Part shown: piece after piece, positions 24,427-33,852 of the stretch | Position numbering within the stretch: the stretch's first letter is position 1 | How the letters are laid out: each line of letters starts with the position of its first letter | Assembly: GCF_028464065.1 (NCBI RefSeq) | Contig: NZ_CP116808.1 | Location: 124,001-188,000 of the forward strand | Source: Saprospira sp. CCB-QB6 | GTDB lineage: Bacteria > Bacteroidota > Bacteroidia > Chitinophagales > Saprospiraceae | Reading direction: 5' to 3' | Length of the DNA: 64,000 nt | The notes under the pieces: generated by a model | The model's database searches: none | What the model was told of the DNA's origin: nothing | The model's input: the letters and a program-made list of their open reading frames with translations, nothing else | Translations under genes and position numbers: made by a program

Positions 24427-26121
24427 ATGACAAAAGTAGAACTGATCGCTGCCTTGGAAGAGGCGCAGTCGAAAGCTGATTTCTACCAATTGGATAGTTT
24501 AATTGAAGAGGCCAAAACAGAATATGGCGAAGAGGCCTTCTGTTTTTATTATCAGGCCGAATACTATCGTTTGCTCAAGGACCAAGAGCAGGCGATTGAT
24601 TTTTACCAAAAAGCAATTGCGATCTCGCCCCAAGCCAATTACCGTTTGGCCCTAGCGCTGAGTTTGCTGCAAAAAGGAGAAGCTGAAGAAGCCCTGGCCC
24701 TTTTGCAAGCTTTGCAAAAAGAAATTCCAGAAGAAAAAGACTTGCAATATGCCCTAGCGCTTTATTATAGCAGCCAGGGAGAAGAGGAGAAAAGCCTCTT
24801 GCAACTCAATAAATTATTGGCTCAAGCCCCTGATGATGTCTTGGCCCTCCGCCTAAAAGTGGATAGCCTAGAGCAACTAGAGCAATATGAAGAGGCCCTA
24901 CAAAGCCTACAGTTTTTGAAGGGGGAAGAAGCAGGCGCTATCTTATTGGCCCAACAAGAAATTTCTCTACTCAAAAAGCTAGAACGCAGCGAGGACGCCA
25001 TTAAAGCCTACCGACAACTGATTGCTAGCGATCCCAAAAACATTGAATATCGCCTCGCTTTGGGCGACTATTATATGCAACTGGCCAATTATGAAGAAGC
25101 CCAATATTGCTTTGCCGATGTTTTGGATATCGAAAAGAAACAGGGTGGCCAAACCGCTTATACCCTCAAGAAAAAAGGCCGTGCCCTTCTCTATCGCAAC
25201 AAACTAAAAGAAGCTCAAGCCGATTTTAAAGCCGCCATGAAAGCCGAAGGCGATGATAGCGAAAGCTATCTGCTCTTGGCCCAAACTGCAGAACGACTTG
25301 GGCAGTTGCCTATGGCCAAAATGTACTTGGAACTCGGTTTGGATATGGCCGCCTACAACCGCTGGCCCCTCTATCAGAAATTAGGACATATTGCCCTGGC
25401 TCTAGAAGCTTGGACAGAAGCCGAAAAAGCTTTTGAGGGCATGACCCGAGAAGCCGCCGGCAAAGCAGAAGGCTTTTATCAACTTGGCCTGCTCTATATC
25501 CGCCAAGGCGATTTGGCCAATGCCTATGAAATGCTCCTAGAAGCCGATGAGGAATTTCACGAAAAGGCCATGGATATGCTCAAGCTGCATTGTGCCGACT
25601 TCCTCGCTAAAAAGGCCAAGGAAGAAGAAGGCGAAATGCTGGACGAATTTGCTGCCGCTATGGCCGAAAATGCCAATTCGCCCTTTATCCAACAGGTTGA
25701 TGCCAAGCTTTGGACAGTTCACCGCAAAGCCACAATTGCTCAAAATCCCTTGCTCAAAGACTTGCCCAAAGAGATGCAAAGCCTCTTGCTCAAAGCCTTT
25801 GAGGGCATGCTTTTACAACTTACGCCCAAGGGACTTTTCCTCCTTAATTTGGGCCAAAAACCCACCCGCGCCATTTATCGCATCCTCAAAGAAGCGAGCT
25901 CTGGCGTAGCGATCGAGCTGCAACCGCTAGACAGTGGCAAAATGAGCCAAAATATGCAGTTCCGCCTCCGCAAAGCCTTCTTTGTGCTCTGTGGCATTGG
26001 CGAAGATGACGCAAAACTCGATATTTATTTCCAAGAACAAACCGCCGAGGCACTCCCTCCAGCCATCAAAACAGCTTACCAAAAAGCAAAACAGGCCGAA
26101 GAACTCGCTTTCTTGAACTAG
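24427..26121 (+). CDS. Cytoplasmic TPR-repeat protein
   Basis: I choose ATG 24427 (MTKVELIAAL, 564 residues) over a GTG 51 nt upstream. The protein is a chain of tetratricopeptide repeats from about residue 30 to 390 (YYQAEYYRLLKDQEQAIDFY, YALALYYSSQGEEEKSLLQL, GFYQLGLLYIRQGDLANAYE), with a C-terminal 150-residue region lacking obvious repeats. No signal peptide or membrane helix. TPR proteins hold other proteins; the partner is not evident. The gene stands alone with a strong terminator after it. Confidence 0.85.
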   Translation: MTKVELIAALEEAQSKADFYQLDSLIEEAKTEYGEEAFCFYYQAEYYRLLKDQEQAIDFYQKAIAISPQANYRLALALSLLQKGEAEEALALLQALQKEIPEEKDLQYALALYYSSQGEEEKSLLQLNKLLAQAPDDVLALRLKVDSLEQLEQYEEALQSLQFLKGEEAGAILLAQQEISLLKKLERSEDAIKAYRQLIASDPKNIEYRLALGDYYMQLANYEEAQYCFADVLDIEKKQGGQTAYTLKKKGRALLYRNKLKEAQADFKAAMKAEGDDSESYLLLAQTAERLGQLPMAKMYLELGLDMAAYNRWPLYQKLGHIALALEAWTEAEKAFEGMTREAAGKAEGFYQLGLLYIRQGDLANAYEMLLEADEEFHEKAMDMLKLHCADFLAKKAKEEEGEMLDEFAAAMAENANSPFIQQVDAKLWTVHRKATIAQNPLLKDLPKEMQSLLLKAFEGMLLQLTPKGLFLLNLGQKPTRAIYRILKEASSGVAIELQPLDSGKMSQNMQFRLRKAFFVLCGIGEDDAKLDIYFQEQTAEALPPAIKTAYQKAKQAEELAFLN

Positions 26122-26146
26122 TGCTTTGCTTAAGCATAAACAGAAG

Positions 26147-26179
26147 GGCATTAGCGAATTGGCTAATGCCCTTTTTCTG
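26147..26179 (+). terminator. Terminator after the TPR gene
   Basis: GGGCATTAGC and GCTAATGCCC form a ten-base-pair stem with a six-base loop, followed by TTTTT. It starts about 25 nt after the stop at 26121. Confidence 0.9.
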
Positions 26180-26204
26180 TTCAGGAGCAGATCTATTTTC
26201 TTTT

Positions 26205-26315
26205 GGGGCTGCCCCTCCCTACGGTCGGGTCGGGCCGTTCCGCAGCTCTGCTCGGCCCTGCGTCGCTTTGCTCCTTGGTCTGCCGCCTGCGGCGGCCCTG
26301 CTCCAGCCCCTCAGC
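26205..26315 (+). repeat. GC-rich hairpin repeat, short variant
   Basis: GGGGCTGCCCC first word, GGGTCGGGC, GCTCGGCCCTGCG, GGTCTG, GCCGCCTGCGGCGGC and CAGCCCCTCAGCC. It belongs to the GGGGCTGCCCC sub-type also seen at 36423, 38421, 44195 and 46815. Confidence 0.75.
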
Positions 26316-26319
26316 CAAA

Positions 26320-26353
26320 ACAAAGGCCCAAAACAATAGTTTTGGGCCTTTGT
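26320..26353 (-). terminator. Terminator after accC
   Basis: ACAAAGGCCCAAAA and TTTTGGGCCTTTGT form a 14-base-pair stem around a short loop. It lies 17 nt after the accC stop (minus strand) and could also serve plus-strand transcripts. Confidence 0.75.
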
Positions 26354-26369
26354 GCTATTCCGCTAAAGC

Positions 26370-27863
26370 TTAGTGCTTCGCTCTATCTTTCCAAGCAGAA
26401 CGCTTTGCGCCCTGATTGTTGCTAGCCGTTGTAGCACTAGCTTTATTCCCTTTTTGATCGAGCAAATGCGCTACCAACATAGCAGCCAAAAGCTCCTCTT
26501 CGGGCTCTTCTTTTTGAAGCAATTCGGGACGGAAATAGTTTTTGACAAAATGTGTATCAAATTTCCCGCTCACAAAAGCCTCATGCTCTAAAGCAAAGCG
26601 ACCAAAGGGCAAAGTAGTAGCTGGACCATCAATTTCATATTCCTCAATAGCCCGCAACATCCGAGTGATGGCCTCTTCTCTATCCTTACCATAAGTAATC
26701 AACTTGGCAATCATCGGATCATAGTAAATTGGAATTTCCATTCCTTCCTCATAACCATCATCCAAACGAACGCCCACTCCTTTGGGAGCACGGTAGCGCT
26801 CCAAACGACCAATAGAAGGCAAGAAGTTGTTGGCGGGATCTTCTGCATAAACCCGAAGCTCTAGCGCATGTCCCTGAATCCTCAAATCCTCTTGCTTAAT
26901 TTGCAAGACTTCTCCCCTAGCAATTAGAATCTGTTGGCGGACCAAATCTACTCCAGAGATAAGCTCTGTTACAGGATGTTCTACCTGCAAACGAGTATTC
27001 ATCTCTAGGAAATAGTAATTATTATTTTCGTCAAAGATAAATTCTACCGTTCCAGCGCCTATATAATCACAAGCACGGGCCACATCACAGGCTGATTTGC
27101 CCATAGCTTCCCGCAGTTCCTCGGTCAAAATAACAGAGGGCGCCTCTTCGATGACCTTTTGGTGGCGGCGTTGGATCGAGCATTCTCTTTCAAAAAGGTG
27201 GATCACGTTGCCATGCCCATCGGCAAGGACCTGAATTTCAATATGGCGGGGAGAGCTAATGTACTTCTCAATAAAAACAGAACCATCGCCAAAGGCATTT
27301 TGGGCCTCAGAAACGGCTCTTTTCATTTGCTCTTCTAGCTCTTCCGCCTTTTCGACAATACGCATTCCTTTTCCCCCTCCACCAGCAGAGGCCTTAATGA
27401 GAATGGGAAAGCCAATCTCAGCGGCTACGGTTTTGGCTTCTTCAATATCGGTTAAAGCATAATCCGTACCTGGCACCAAGGGGATATCATAAGCTTTGGT
27501 GGCTTCTTTAGCTGCCAATTTGCTCCCCATCATTTCAATTGCCTTAGGTTTTGGCCCAATAAAGGTGAGGCCTGCAGCAGCTACAGCAGCTGAAAAGCCT
27601 GCATTTTCACTCAAGAAACCATAACCGGGGTGAATACCATCTACCCCTAACTTTTTGGCTTCCTCAATAATTTTATCGGCTAAGAGGTAAGATTGATTAG
27701 AAGGGGCTGGGCCCAAACAAATCGCCTCATCGGCATAACGTACATGTGGAGCGAGGCGATCAGCCTCCGAATAAACGGCCACAGTTGCAATTCCCATTTC
27801 TTTACAGCTGCGCATAATGCGCAGGGCAATCTCGCCACGGTTGGCCACCAATATTTTTTTCAT
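26370..27863 (-). CDS. accC: Biotin carboxylase subunit of acyl/acetyl-CoA carboxylase
   Basis: The enzyme carboxylates biotin on its carrier protein using ATP and bicarbonate, the first half-reaction of acetyl-CoA (or propionyl-CoA) carboxylase. The order of blocks is the N-terminal KKILVANRGEIALRI, the HPGYGFLSEN motif, ATP-grasp glycine loop SAGGGGKGMRIV (about 158-170), RECSIQRRHQKVIEEAP and EMNTRLQVEHPVTE. At 497 residues it is about 45 longer than AccC usually is, the surplus being a C-terminal Lys/Ala-rich tail. No carrier or transferase gene is adjacent, so whether it serves malonyl- or methylmalonyl-CoA formation is not decided. It lies 19 nt downstream of the aminotransferase gene, probably co-transcribed. 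Confidence 0.9.
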   Translation of the reverse strand: MKKILVANRGEIALRIMRSCKEMGIATVAVYSEADRLAPHVRYADEAICLGPAPSNQSYLLADKIIEEAKKLGVDGIHPGYGFLSENAGFSAAVAAAGLTFIGPKPKAIEMMGSKLAAKEATKAYDIPLVPGTDYALTDIEEAKTVAAEIGFPILIKASAGGGGKGMRIVEKAEELEEQMKRAVSEAQNAFGDGSVFIEKYISSPRHIEIQVLADGHGNVIHLFERECSIQRRHQKVIEEAPSVILTEELREAMGKSACDVARACDYIGAGTVEFIFDENNNYYFLEMNTRLQVEHPVTELISGVDLVRQQILIARGEVLQIKQEDLRIQGHALELRVYAEDPANNFLPSIGRLERYRAPKGVGVRLDDGYEEGMEIPIYYDPMIAKLITYGKDREEAITRMLRAIEEYEIDGPATTLPFGRFALEHEAFVSGKFDTHFVKNYFRPELLQKEEPEEELLAAMLVAHLLDQKGNKASATTASNNQGAKRSAWKDRAKH

Positions 27864-27882
27864 TGCGTATCTGTCGTTTAAA

Positions 27883-29082
27883 TTATTTTAATTTTTCGCA
27901 AGCCTCCGCAATGCGGCGACAAGCTTCTTTGAGATCATCTTCGCCCAGGGCGTAGCTCAGGCGCAGGCAGTTGGCATTGCCAAAGGCAGAACCGCCTACC
28001 AAAGCCACATGAGCCGTCTCCAAAAGATAAAGGACCAAATCTTCATCTGTTTGGATCTGATGTTTTCCATAGCTTTTGCCAAAAAGGGCCGAAACATCGG
28101 GAAAGAGGTAAAAAGCTCCCTGGGGTTTATTTACCTTAAAACCAGGAATTTGGCGCAGTAACTCAATCAATAAATTGCGGCGACGTTCAAAAGCGGCCCG
28201 CATTGCCAAAGTTGCCTCTTGTTCGGCTTCTAGGGCATAAGCAGCGGCCATTTGGCCAAAAGAGTTGGCTCCAGAAGTAAACTGTCCTTGAATTTTGATG
28301 CAGGCATCGGCAATCCATTTTGGAGCAGCCATATAGCCTAAACGCCAGCCCGTCATGGCAAAACCTTTAGAAAAGCCGTTGACAATAACGACCTGTTCTT
28401 TGATTTCGTCAAATTGGGCCATACTTGCGTGGGCCTCTCCGCTGAAGTTAATGTACTCATAAATTTCGTCTGAAACAATGATTAGATTGGGAAATTCTTT
28501 GAGTACCTCCACCCAACTGGCCAATTCTTCTTTTGTCAGCAAACTGCCTGTTGGATTACAGGGAGAAGAATAGATCAGTAGACGTGTTTTATCGGAGATA
28601 GCGGCTTTAAGTTGCTCGGCAGACACTTTAAAGTCTTGTTCGATACCTGCGGAAACGAATTTCACGCTGGCCCCACTTAAATTTAAAATCTCCTTATAAG
28701 AAACCCAATAAGGGCTCAAAATAATGGCCTCATCTCCTTCTTCTAGCAAGGCCATAGAAAGATTGGCAATAGCTTGCTTGGCGCCATTGGATACCACAAT
28801 TTGATCTGGCGAATAATCTAGGTTATTATCGCGCTTAAATTTATGGCAAACGGCTTGGCGCAATTGGGGCAAACCAGCTACGGGGGTATATTTGGTACAG
28901 CCTGTTTGTAATGCCCGAATTGCCGCATCCTTAATATGTTGAGGCGTATCAAAATCGGGTTCTCCCAAGCTGAGGCTAATCACGGGATGTCCCTGAGCGG
29001 CTACATCTCTAGCCAATTGGGCCATTCGCAAAGTAGCCGATTCTTCCATTTGTGCTAAGCGTTGAGCGACGCGTTTTATCAT
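27883..29082 (-). CDS. aspC: Class I aspartate/aromatic aminotransferase
   Basis: A PLP enzyme of fold type I that swaps amino groups between aspartate (or related amino acids) and 2-oxoglutarate. Visible are LSLGEPDFDTP, YTPVAGLPQLRQAV, the NPTG motif in SSPCNPTGSLLT, SDEIYEYI, the Schiff-base lysine in GFSKGFAMTGWRLGY and the substrate Arg in CLRLSYALG. The 399-residue length is normal for the AspC/AatA subgroup. The exact substrate cannot be fixed from sequence. It precedes accC by 19 nt. Confidence 0.88.
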   Translation of the reverse strand: MIKRVAQRLAQMEESATLRMAQLARDVAAQGHPVISLSLGEPDFDTPQHIKDAAIRALQTGCTKYTPVAGLPQLRQAVCHKFKRDNNLDYSPDQIVVSNGAKQAIANLSMALLEEGDEAIILSPYWVSYKEILNLSGASVKFVSAGIEQDFKVSAEQLKAAISDKTRLLIYSSPCNPTGSLLTKEELASWVEVLKEFPNLIIVSDEIYEYINFSGEAHASMAQFDEIKEQVVIVNGFSKGFAMTGWRLGYMAAPKWIADACIKIQGQFTSGANSFGQMAAAYALEAEQEATLAMRAAFERRRNLLIELLRQIPGFKVNKPQGAFYLFPDVSALFGKSYGKHQIQTDEDLVLYLLETAHVALVGGSAFGNANCLRLSYALGEDDLKEACRRIAEACEKLK

Positions 29083-29169
29083 CTTGTTTCTTGTTTTTTA
29101 CGTTGTTTAAGAAGAAGTTCTCCTTTGTCTTGTTAGCTGTTTTGCTTTATGTTGTTGGTTTGGGCAATA

Positions 29170-29322
29170 GGAGGCGGCTTGGCCGCCTTTGGCCTGAAAG
29201 GCCAAAATGGCCTAGCGATGTGCAGGGGTGGCCAAAGGCCAGACCGAAGCGCGCAGCGCTGAAGGGCCGAGCGAGCAGCGAGCCCCGAAACGTAGCGCCC
29301 GCAGCTTGCTGCGGGAGGCCCC
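29170..29322 (-). repeat. GC-rich hairpin repeat (inverted)
   Basis: GGCGGCTTGGCCGCC and GGCCTGAAAGGCC outer hairpins, then GGCCTAGCGATG, third arm AGCGC/GCGCT, AGGGCCGAGC, and the last arm CCCGCAGC/GCTGCGGG before GAGGCCCC. The CCCC end is about 15 nt from the mazG stop. Confidence 0.82.
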
Positions 29323-29336
29323 AAAAGCAGGACATC

Positions 29337-30101
29337 CTACTTAGTTTTTGCTTCATTCCAGAGCGCATCCATTTCGCTCAGACTCATTTCGTCTAGTGGT
29401 TTATCGGCCTGCTCTTCAATGTATTGAAAGCGTTTGATAAACTTGCGATTGCAACGTTCTAGGGCCAGTTCGGGATCCACTTTGAGGAAGCGGGCATAAT
29501 TGATCATAGAAAAAAGCAGGTCGCCAAATTCCTCTTCAATTTTATCTTGTTCGTTATTTTCGACCTCTGCTTCTAGTTCGGCCAATTCTTCTTTGACCTT
29601 AGCAAAAACGGCTTGGCGTTCCTCCCATTCGAAGCCCACTTGCTTGGCTTTTTCTTGGATACGGTAGGCTTTGACCAGGGCGGGCAATGATTTTGGCACC
29701 CCTTGCAAGACTGATTTTTTGCCTTCTTGCAGTTTAATTTTCTCCCAATTGGCTTTGACGGTGGCCTCATCTTCGGCCTTGGTATCGCCATAAATATGGG
29801 GGTGTCTACGGATGAGTTTTTCGCAGAGATTATTCAGGACATCGGCCACATCAAAGGCGCCTTGTTCGCTAGCGATTTTGGAATAAAAGACCATATGCAG
29901 CATAATATCGCCGATTTCGCCTTTGAGTTCGTCCAGGTCATTTTCCAGAATGGCGTCGGCCAATTCATAAGTTTCTTCAATAGTCAGGTGGCGGAGGCTT
30001 TCGAGAGTTTGTTTGCGGTCCCAGGGGCATTGTTCTCGGAGCTCGTCCATAATTTTGAGTACGCGCTCGAAGGCGGCTAATTTTTCGGATACAGTATGCA
30101 A
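29337..30101 (-). CDS. mazG: Nucleoside triphosphate pyrophosphohydrolase
   Basis: MazG hydrolyses (d)NTPs to the monophosphate and pyrophosphate, clearing aberrant nucleotides. Two MazG domains are visible: one with QCPWDRKQTLESLRHLTIEE and ELKGEIGDIMLHMVFY (metal-binding EExxE and ExxD helices), and a second with KVKEELAELEAEVE and KIEEEFGDLLFSMINYARF. I choose the TTG at 30101 (LHTVSEKLAAFERV). The farther TTG at 30146 falls inside a TACATTTG promoter box, so it is unlikely to be translated. The length (254 residues) is normal. Confidence 0.88.
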   Translation of the reverse strand: MHTVSEKLAAFERVLKIMDELREQCPWDRKQTLESLRHLTIEETYELADAILENDLDELKGEIGDIMLHMVFYSKIASEQGAFDVADVLNNLCEKLIRRHPHIYGDTKAEDEATVKANWEKIKLQEGKKSVLQGVPKSLPALVKAYRIQEKAKQVGFEWEERQAVFAKVKEELAELEAEVENNEQDKIEEEFGDLLFSMINYARFLKVDPELALERCNRKFIKRFQYIEEQADKPLDEMSLSEMDALWNEAKTK

Positions 30102-30143
30102 GGCAAATATTTTTGGTCCAAAAAGAGAGTTTACTTTGAGTAA

Positions 30144-30151
30144 CAAATGTA
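30144..30151 (-). promoter_or_regulatory. Bacteroidota -7 promoter box of mazG
   Basis: On the minus strand TACATTTG matches the TAnnTTTG consensus of Bacteroidota promoters. Transcription would start a few bases downstream, between the two candidate TTG starts of mazG. No clear -33 box was seen. Confidence 0.5.
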
Positions 30152-30255
30152 CAAAACAAAGTTTGTAGAAGCTAAATTTTTGCTTTGATAAGCTGGGGCG
30201 GGAAAATTATCCTTGATTTTGCTTGCTTTTCTTTTGGTTTGGGGAAGTATTTTTT

Positions 30256-30460
30256 GGGGCTTCCCCTTCCGCTGAGTTAAAACCGAGTGCAAAGCGATAT
30301 CGCTTTGCGAGCGATACAAAATGAGGGTTCCCCCTCATGAATCATCGGGCGGGTCGGGCTGTGTCGTGGCTCGCAGGTCTGCTCGGCCCTGCAGTTTTTT
30401 CGCTATGCTCAAAAACTTGGGTCTGCGGCTAGGCCGCACCACTTTCCATCCCTAAGCCGG
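30256..30460 (+). repeat. GC-rich hairpin repeat with extra inserted hairpins
   Basis: Starts TTTTTTGGGGCTTCCCC, then in place of the usual first arm carries about 80 bases with two perfect hairpins, GCAAAGCGATATCGCTTTGC and ATGAGGGTTCCCCCTCAT. It resumes GGGCGGGTCGGGC, GCTCGGCCCTGCAG, a long A/T third arm (AGTTTTTT ... AAAAACT), the fourth TGCGGC/GCCGCA and CATCCCTAAGCC. Confidence 0.75.
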
Positions 30461-30493
30461 CGCTTTTGGCGATTGGGCTGGCTTAAAACAGAA

Positions 30494-30528
30494 AGGGCCA
30501 GCAACTAGTTGTTGCTGGCCCTTTTTTG
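30494..30528. terminator. Strong terminator hairpin
   Basis: AAAGGGCCAGCAAC pairs with GTTGCTGGCCCTTT, followed by TTTTTT. It is symmetrical enough to stop both strands and is 92 nt downstream of the methyltransferase stop (minus strand). Confidence 0.8.
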
Positions 30529-30619
30529 TGGGTTTCAATGCTGCTTCGCCTGCAATGGGTTTAACCTCTTCCCCAATGTAATGCTTCCTATAGAAACAAC
30601 CTAATTTCCATCCCTACAA

Positions 30620-31288
30620 CTAAGGCTTATACAACTTAACAATTCCATATTGACGATCAATCTCTTTTTTTGCCTTACTCAAAACTCGTTCTTCACGATG
30701 AAGGACCTCAAACTCTTCAAACTTAGAAGCCTCTATTAAAGCTAAAACACCCTCTTTATCATAAAGCCTAAAATGCTCCCCAACAAAAGGAAGATCCAAC
30801 ATAACTTCCTTCCATACAAAAGAAATTACACAGCAGCCCCCAGGCAACAATAAATCATAAAGCTGATCTAAAAAATCAACTGGATTCGGCCAAAAATATA
30901 TACTATTCACCGTAAATATTTTATGAAACCGACTTCCCTCATAAGGCAATTTCACCCCATCGTATAAAGCAAAATTTGCAATTCCCTTCTCTACATAAAA
31001 CTGGTTAATCCGCTCCGCCTCCGCTTTCATTAAAGCCGAAATCTCCAAGCCCCAAAACTGCAACTCTTCAGCCTGAGCCAAAAGCTCAGCCAAATGACTG
31101 CAATTCGCATGTCCTAGCTCTAAAACAAGCTCTCCCGAATTTAAATTCATAGCCTCTATACTCGCTAAAGTCATCCCTATATTACTCTGATGTAACTGCT
31201 CCCCCACCTTTAGCCCCATATCCCCAGAAGGACAATACAACTGCTCTTCTAATGCTTTCCAATCCTCTTTCTGATCTGATGATTTCAT
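30620..31288 (-). CDS. Class I SAM-dependent methyltransferase
   Basis: The 222-residue protein has the Rossmann methyltransferase order: motif I LVLELGHANCSHLAELL (about 53-70), a motif II acidic residue in FWGLEIS, FHKIFTVNSIYFWPNP (motif IV region) and LLPGGCCVISFVW (motif VI). Motif I is unusual, with GHANC where most have GxGxG. The substrate cannot be told. It is a single gene with a downstream terminator, divergent from pyrG. Confidence 0.8.
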   Translation of the reverse strand: MKSSDQKEDWKALEEQLYCPSGDMGLKVGEQLHQSNIGMTLASIEAMNLNSGELVLELGHANCSHLAELLAQAEELQFWGLEISALMKAEAERINQFYVEKGIANFALYDGVKLPYEGSRFHKIFTVNSIYFWPNPVDFLDQLYDLLLPGGCCVISFVWKEVMLDLPFVGEHFRLYDKEGVLALIEASKFEEFEVLHREERVLSKAKKEIDRQYGIVKLYKP

Positions 31289-31457
31289 AACTCCTTTTTT
31301 ATTGCTCCCAGATTTGAGTCCCCAAGATATAGTTTTTTATTTAGAATAAATCCAAACAACAACTTAAAGTCTAGTTCGCTCTTAACAGTAATTTGATTTA
31401 ACAAGCCCTAAGCCGAACAAAAAAAGCGTATTTTTGCGCCCATTATCGCTTGTCTAA

Positions 31458-33095
<1,638 letters not shown>

Positions 33096-33117
33096 GCCAT
33101 TAGTATTTCTAAAATAG

Positions 33118-33156
33118 AAAAAGGAGTTGTAGCCTTAGGGCTGCAACTCCTTTTTG
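33118..33156. terminator. Bidirectional terminator between pyrG and the DUF1573 gene
   Basis: AAAAAGGAGTTGTAGCC and GGCTGCAACTCCTTTTT pair around TTAG. The A-run on one side and T-run on the other suit both converging genes, whose stops are 23 and 28 nt away. Confidence 0.88.
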
Positions 33157-33183
33157 TGTATTCCCTAAGAATGTGGGGAACAA

Positions 33184-33732
33184 TTACTTTGTTTCTGTAG
33201 CAACAACATCTGCTTTAATCGTCAAGCGAGTTTCGGCAGGAATGGTGTTCGCACTAAGGGTTACAAACTTAGTTTGTGCGCCCTTTTTGTTTGCAGAGTT
33301 AAATTCTACTTCAATTTCACCAGATTCACCTGGAGCGATAGGCTCTTTAGGGTAGCTAGGAACTGTACAACCACAAGAACCTTTAGCATTAGTAATTGTC
33401 AAAGGCTTTTCTCCTTCATTCGTAAACTTAAAAGTATGTTTTACTTTTTCGCCTTCTTTAATCGTTCCAAAGTCAAAAACATCCTCACTAAACGTCATTG
33501 TAGTAGCAATAGCTGGATCTACGGCATCCTGTGGGTTGCCAGACTGTTGAGACTGGATTGATTGAGGGGGTTGCGTTCCAGTAGGTCCTACTACATTGTT
33601 ATTCTGAACAGCTACATTGCCTTTTGTGGCCTCTGCTTCAGCTGCAGAAACACCACCGCCACATTGCATAAATGTAAACGCCATAAGACCAATGAATGCA
33701 AAGCTGAGAAATTGGGCTGCAAATCTTTTCAT
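33184..33732 (-). CDS. DUF1573-domain lipoprotein
   Basis: The 182-residue product has a signal with lipobox-like Cys (FIGLMAFTFMQCGGG), a Gln/Asn-rich tether to about residue 75, then a DUF1573 Ig-like beta domain: FDFGTIKEGEKVKHTFKFTN, KGSCGCTVPSYPKEPIAPGE and IEVEFNSANKKG. The CGC pair after ITNAKGS is characteristic of the family. DUF1573 proteins are common in Bacteroidota envelopes, their function unknown. The gene is monocistronic with a shared terminator. Confidence 0.85.
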   Translation of the reverse strand: MKRFAAQFLSFAFIGLMAFTFMQCGGGVSAAEAEATKGNVAVQNNNVVGPTGTQPPQSIQSQQSGNPQDAVDPAIATTMTFSEDVFDFGTIKEGEKVKHTFKFTNEGEKPLTITNAKGSCGCTVPSYPKEPIAPGESGEIEVEFNSANKKGAQTKFVTLSANTIPAETRLTIKADVVATETK

Positions 33733-33852
33733 CTTGTAAAGAGAAATTTTGGTTATTATAATCTATCCGCATTCATTGCGGATAACAAAAGTAAGGCTTT
33801 CCTCTCAAAATGAGAAAGGCCGACCTTTAAAACAAACTTAAAGGATAGAAGT

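Noticed and set aside
25547-25909. 120-residue frame within the TPR gene
   Set aside because: Out-of-frame shadow of the TPR coding sequence.
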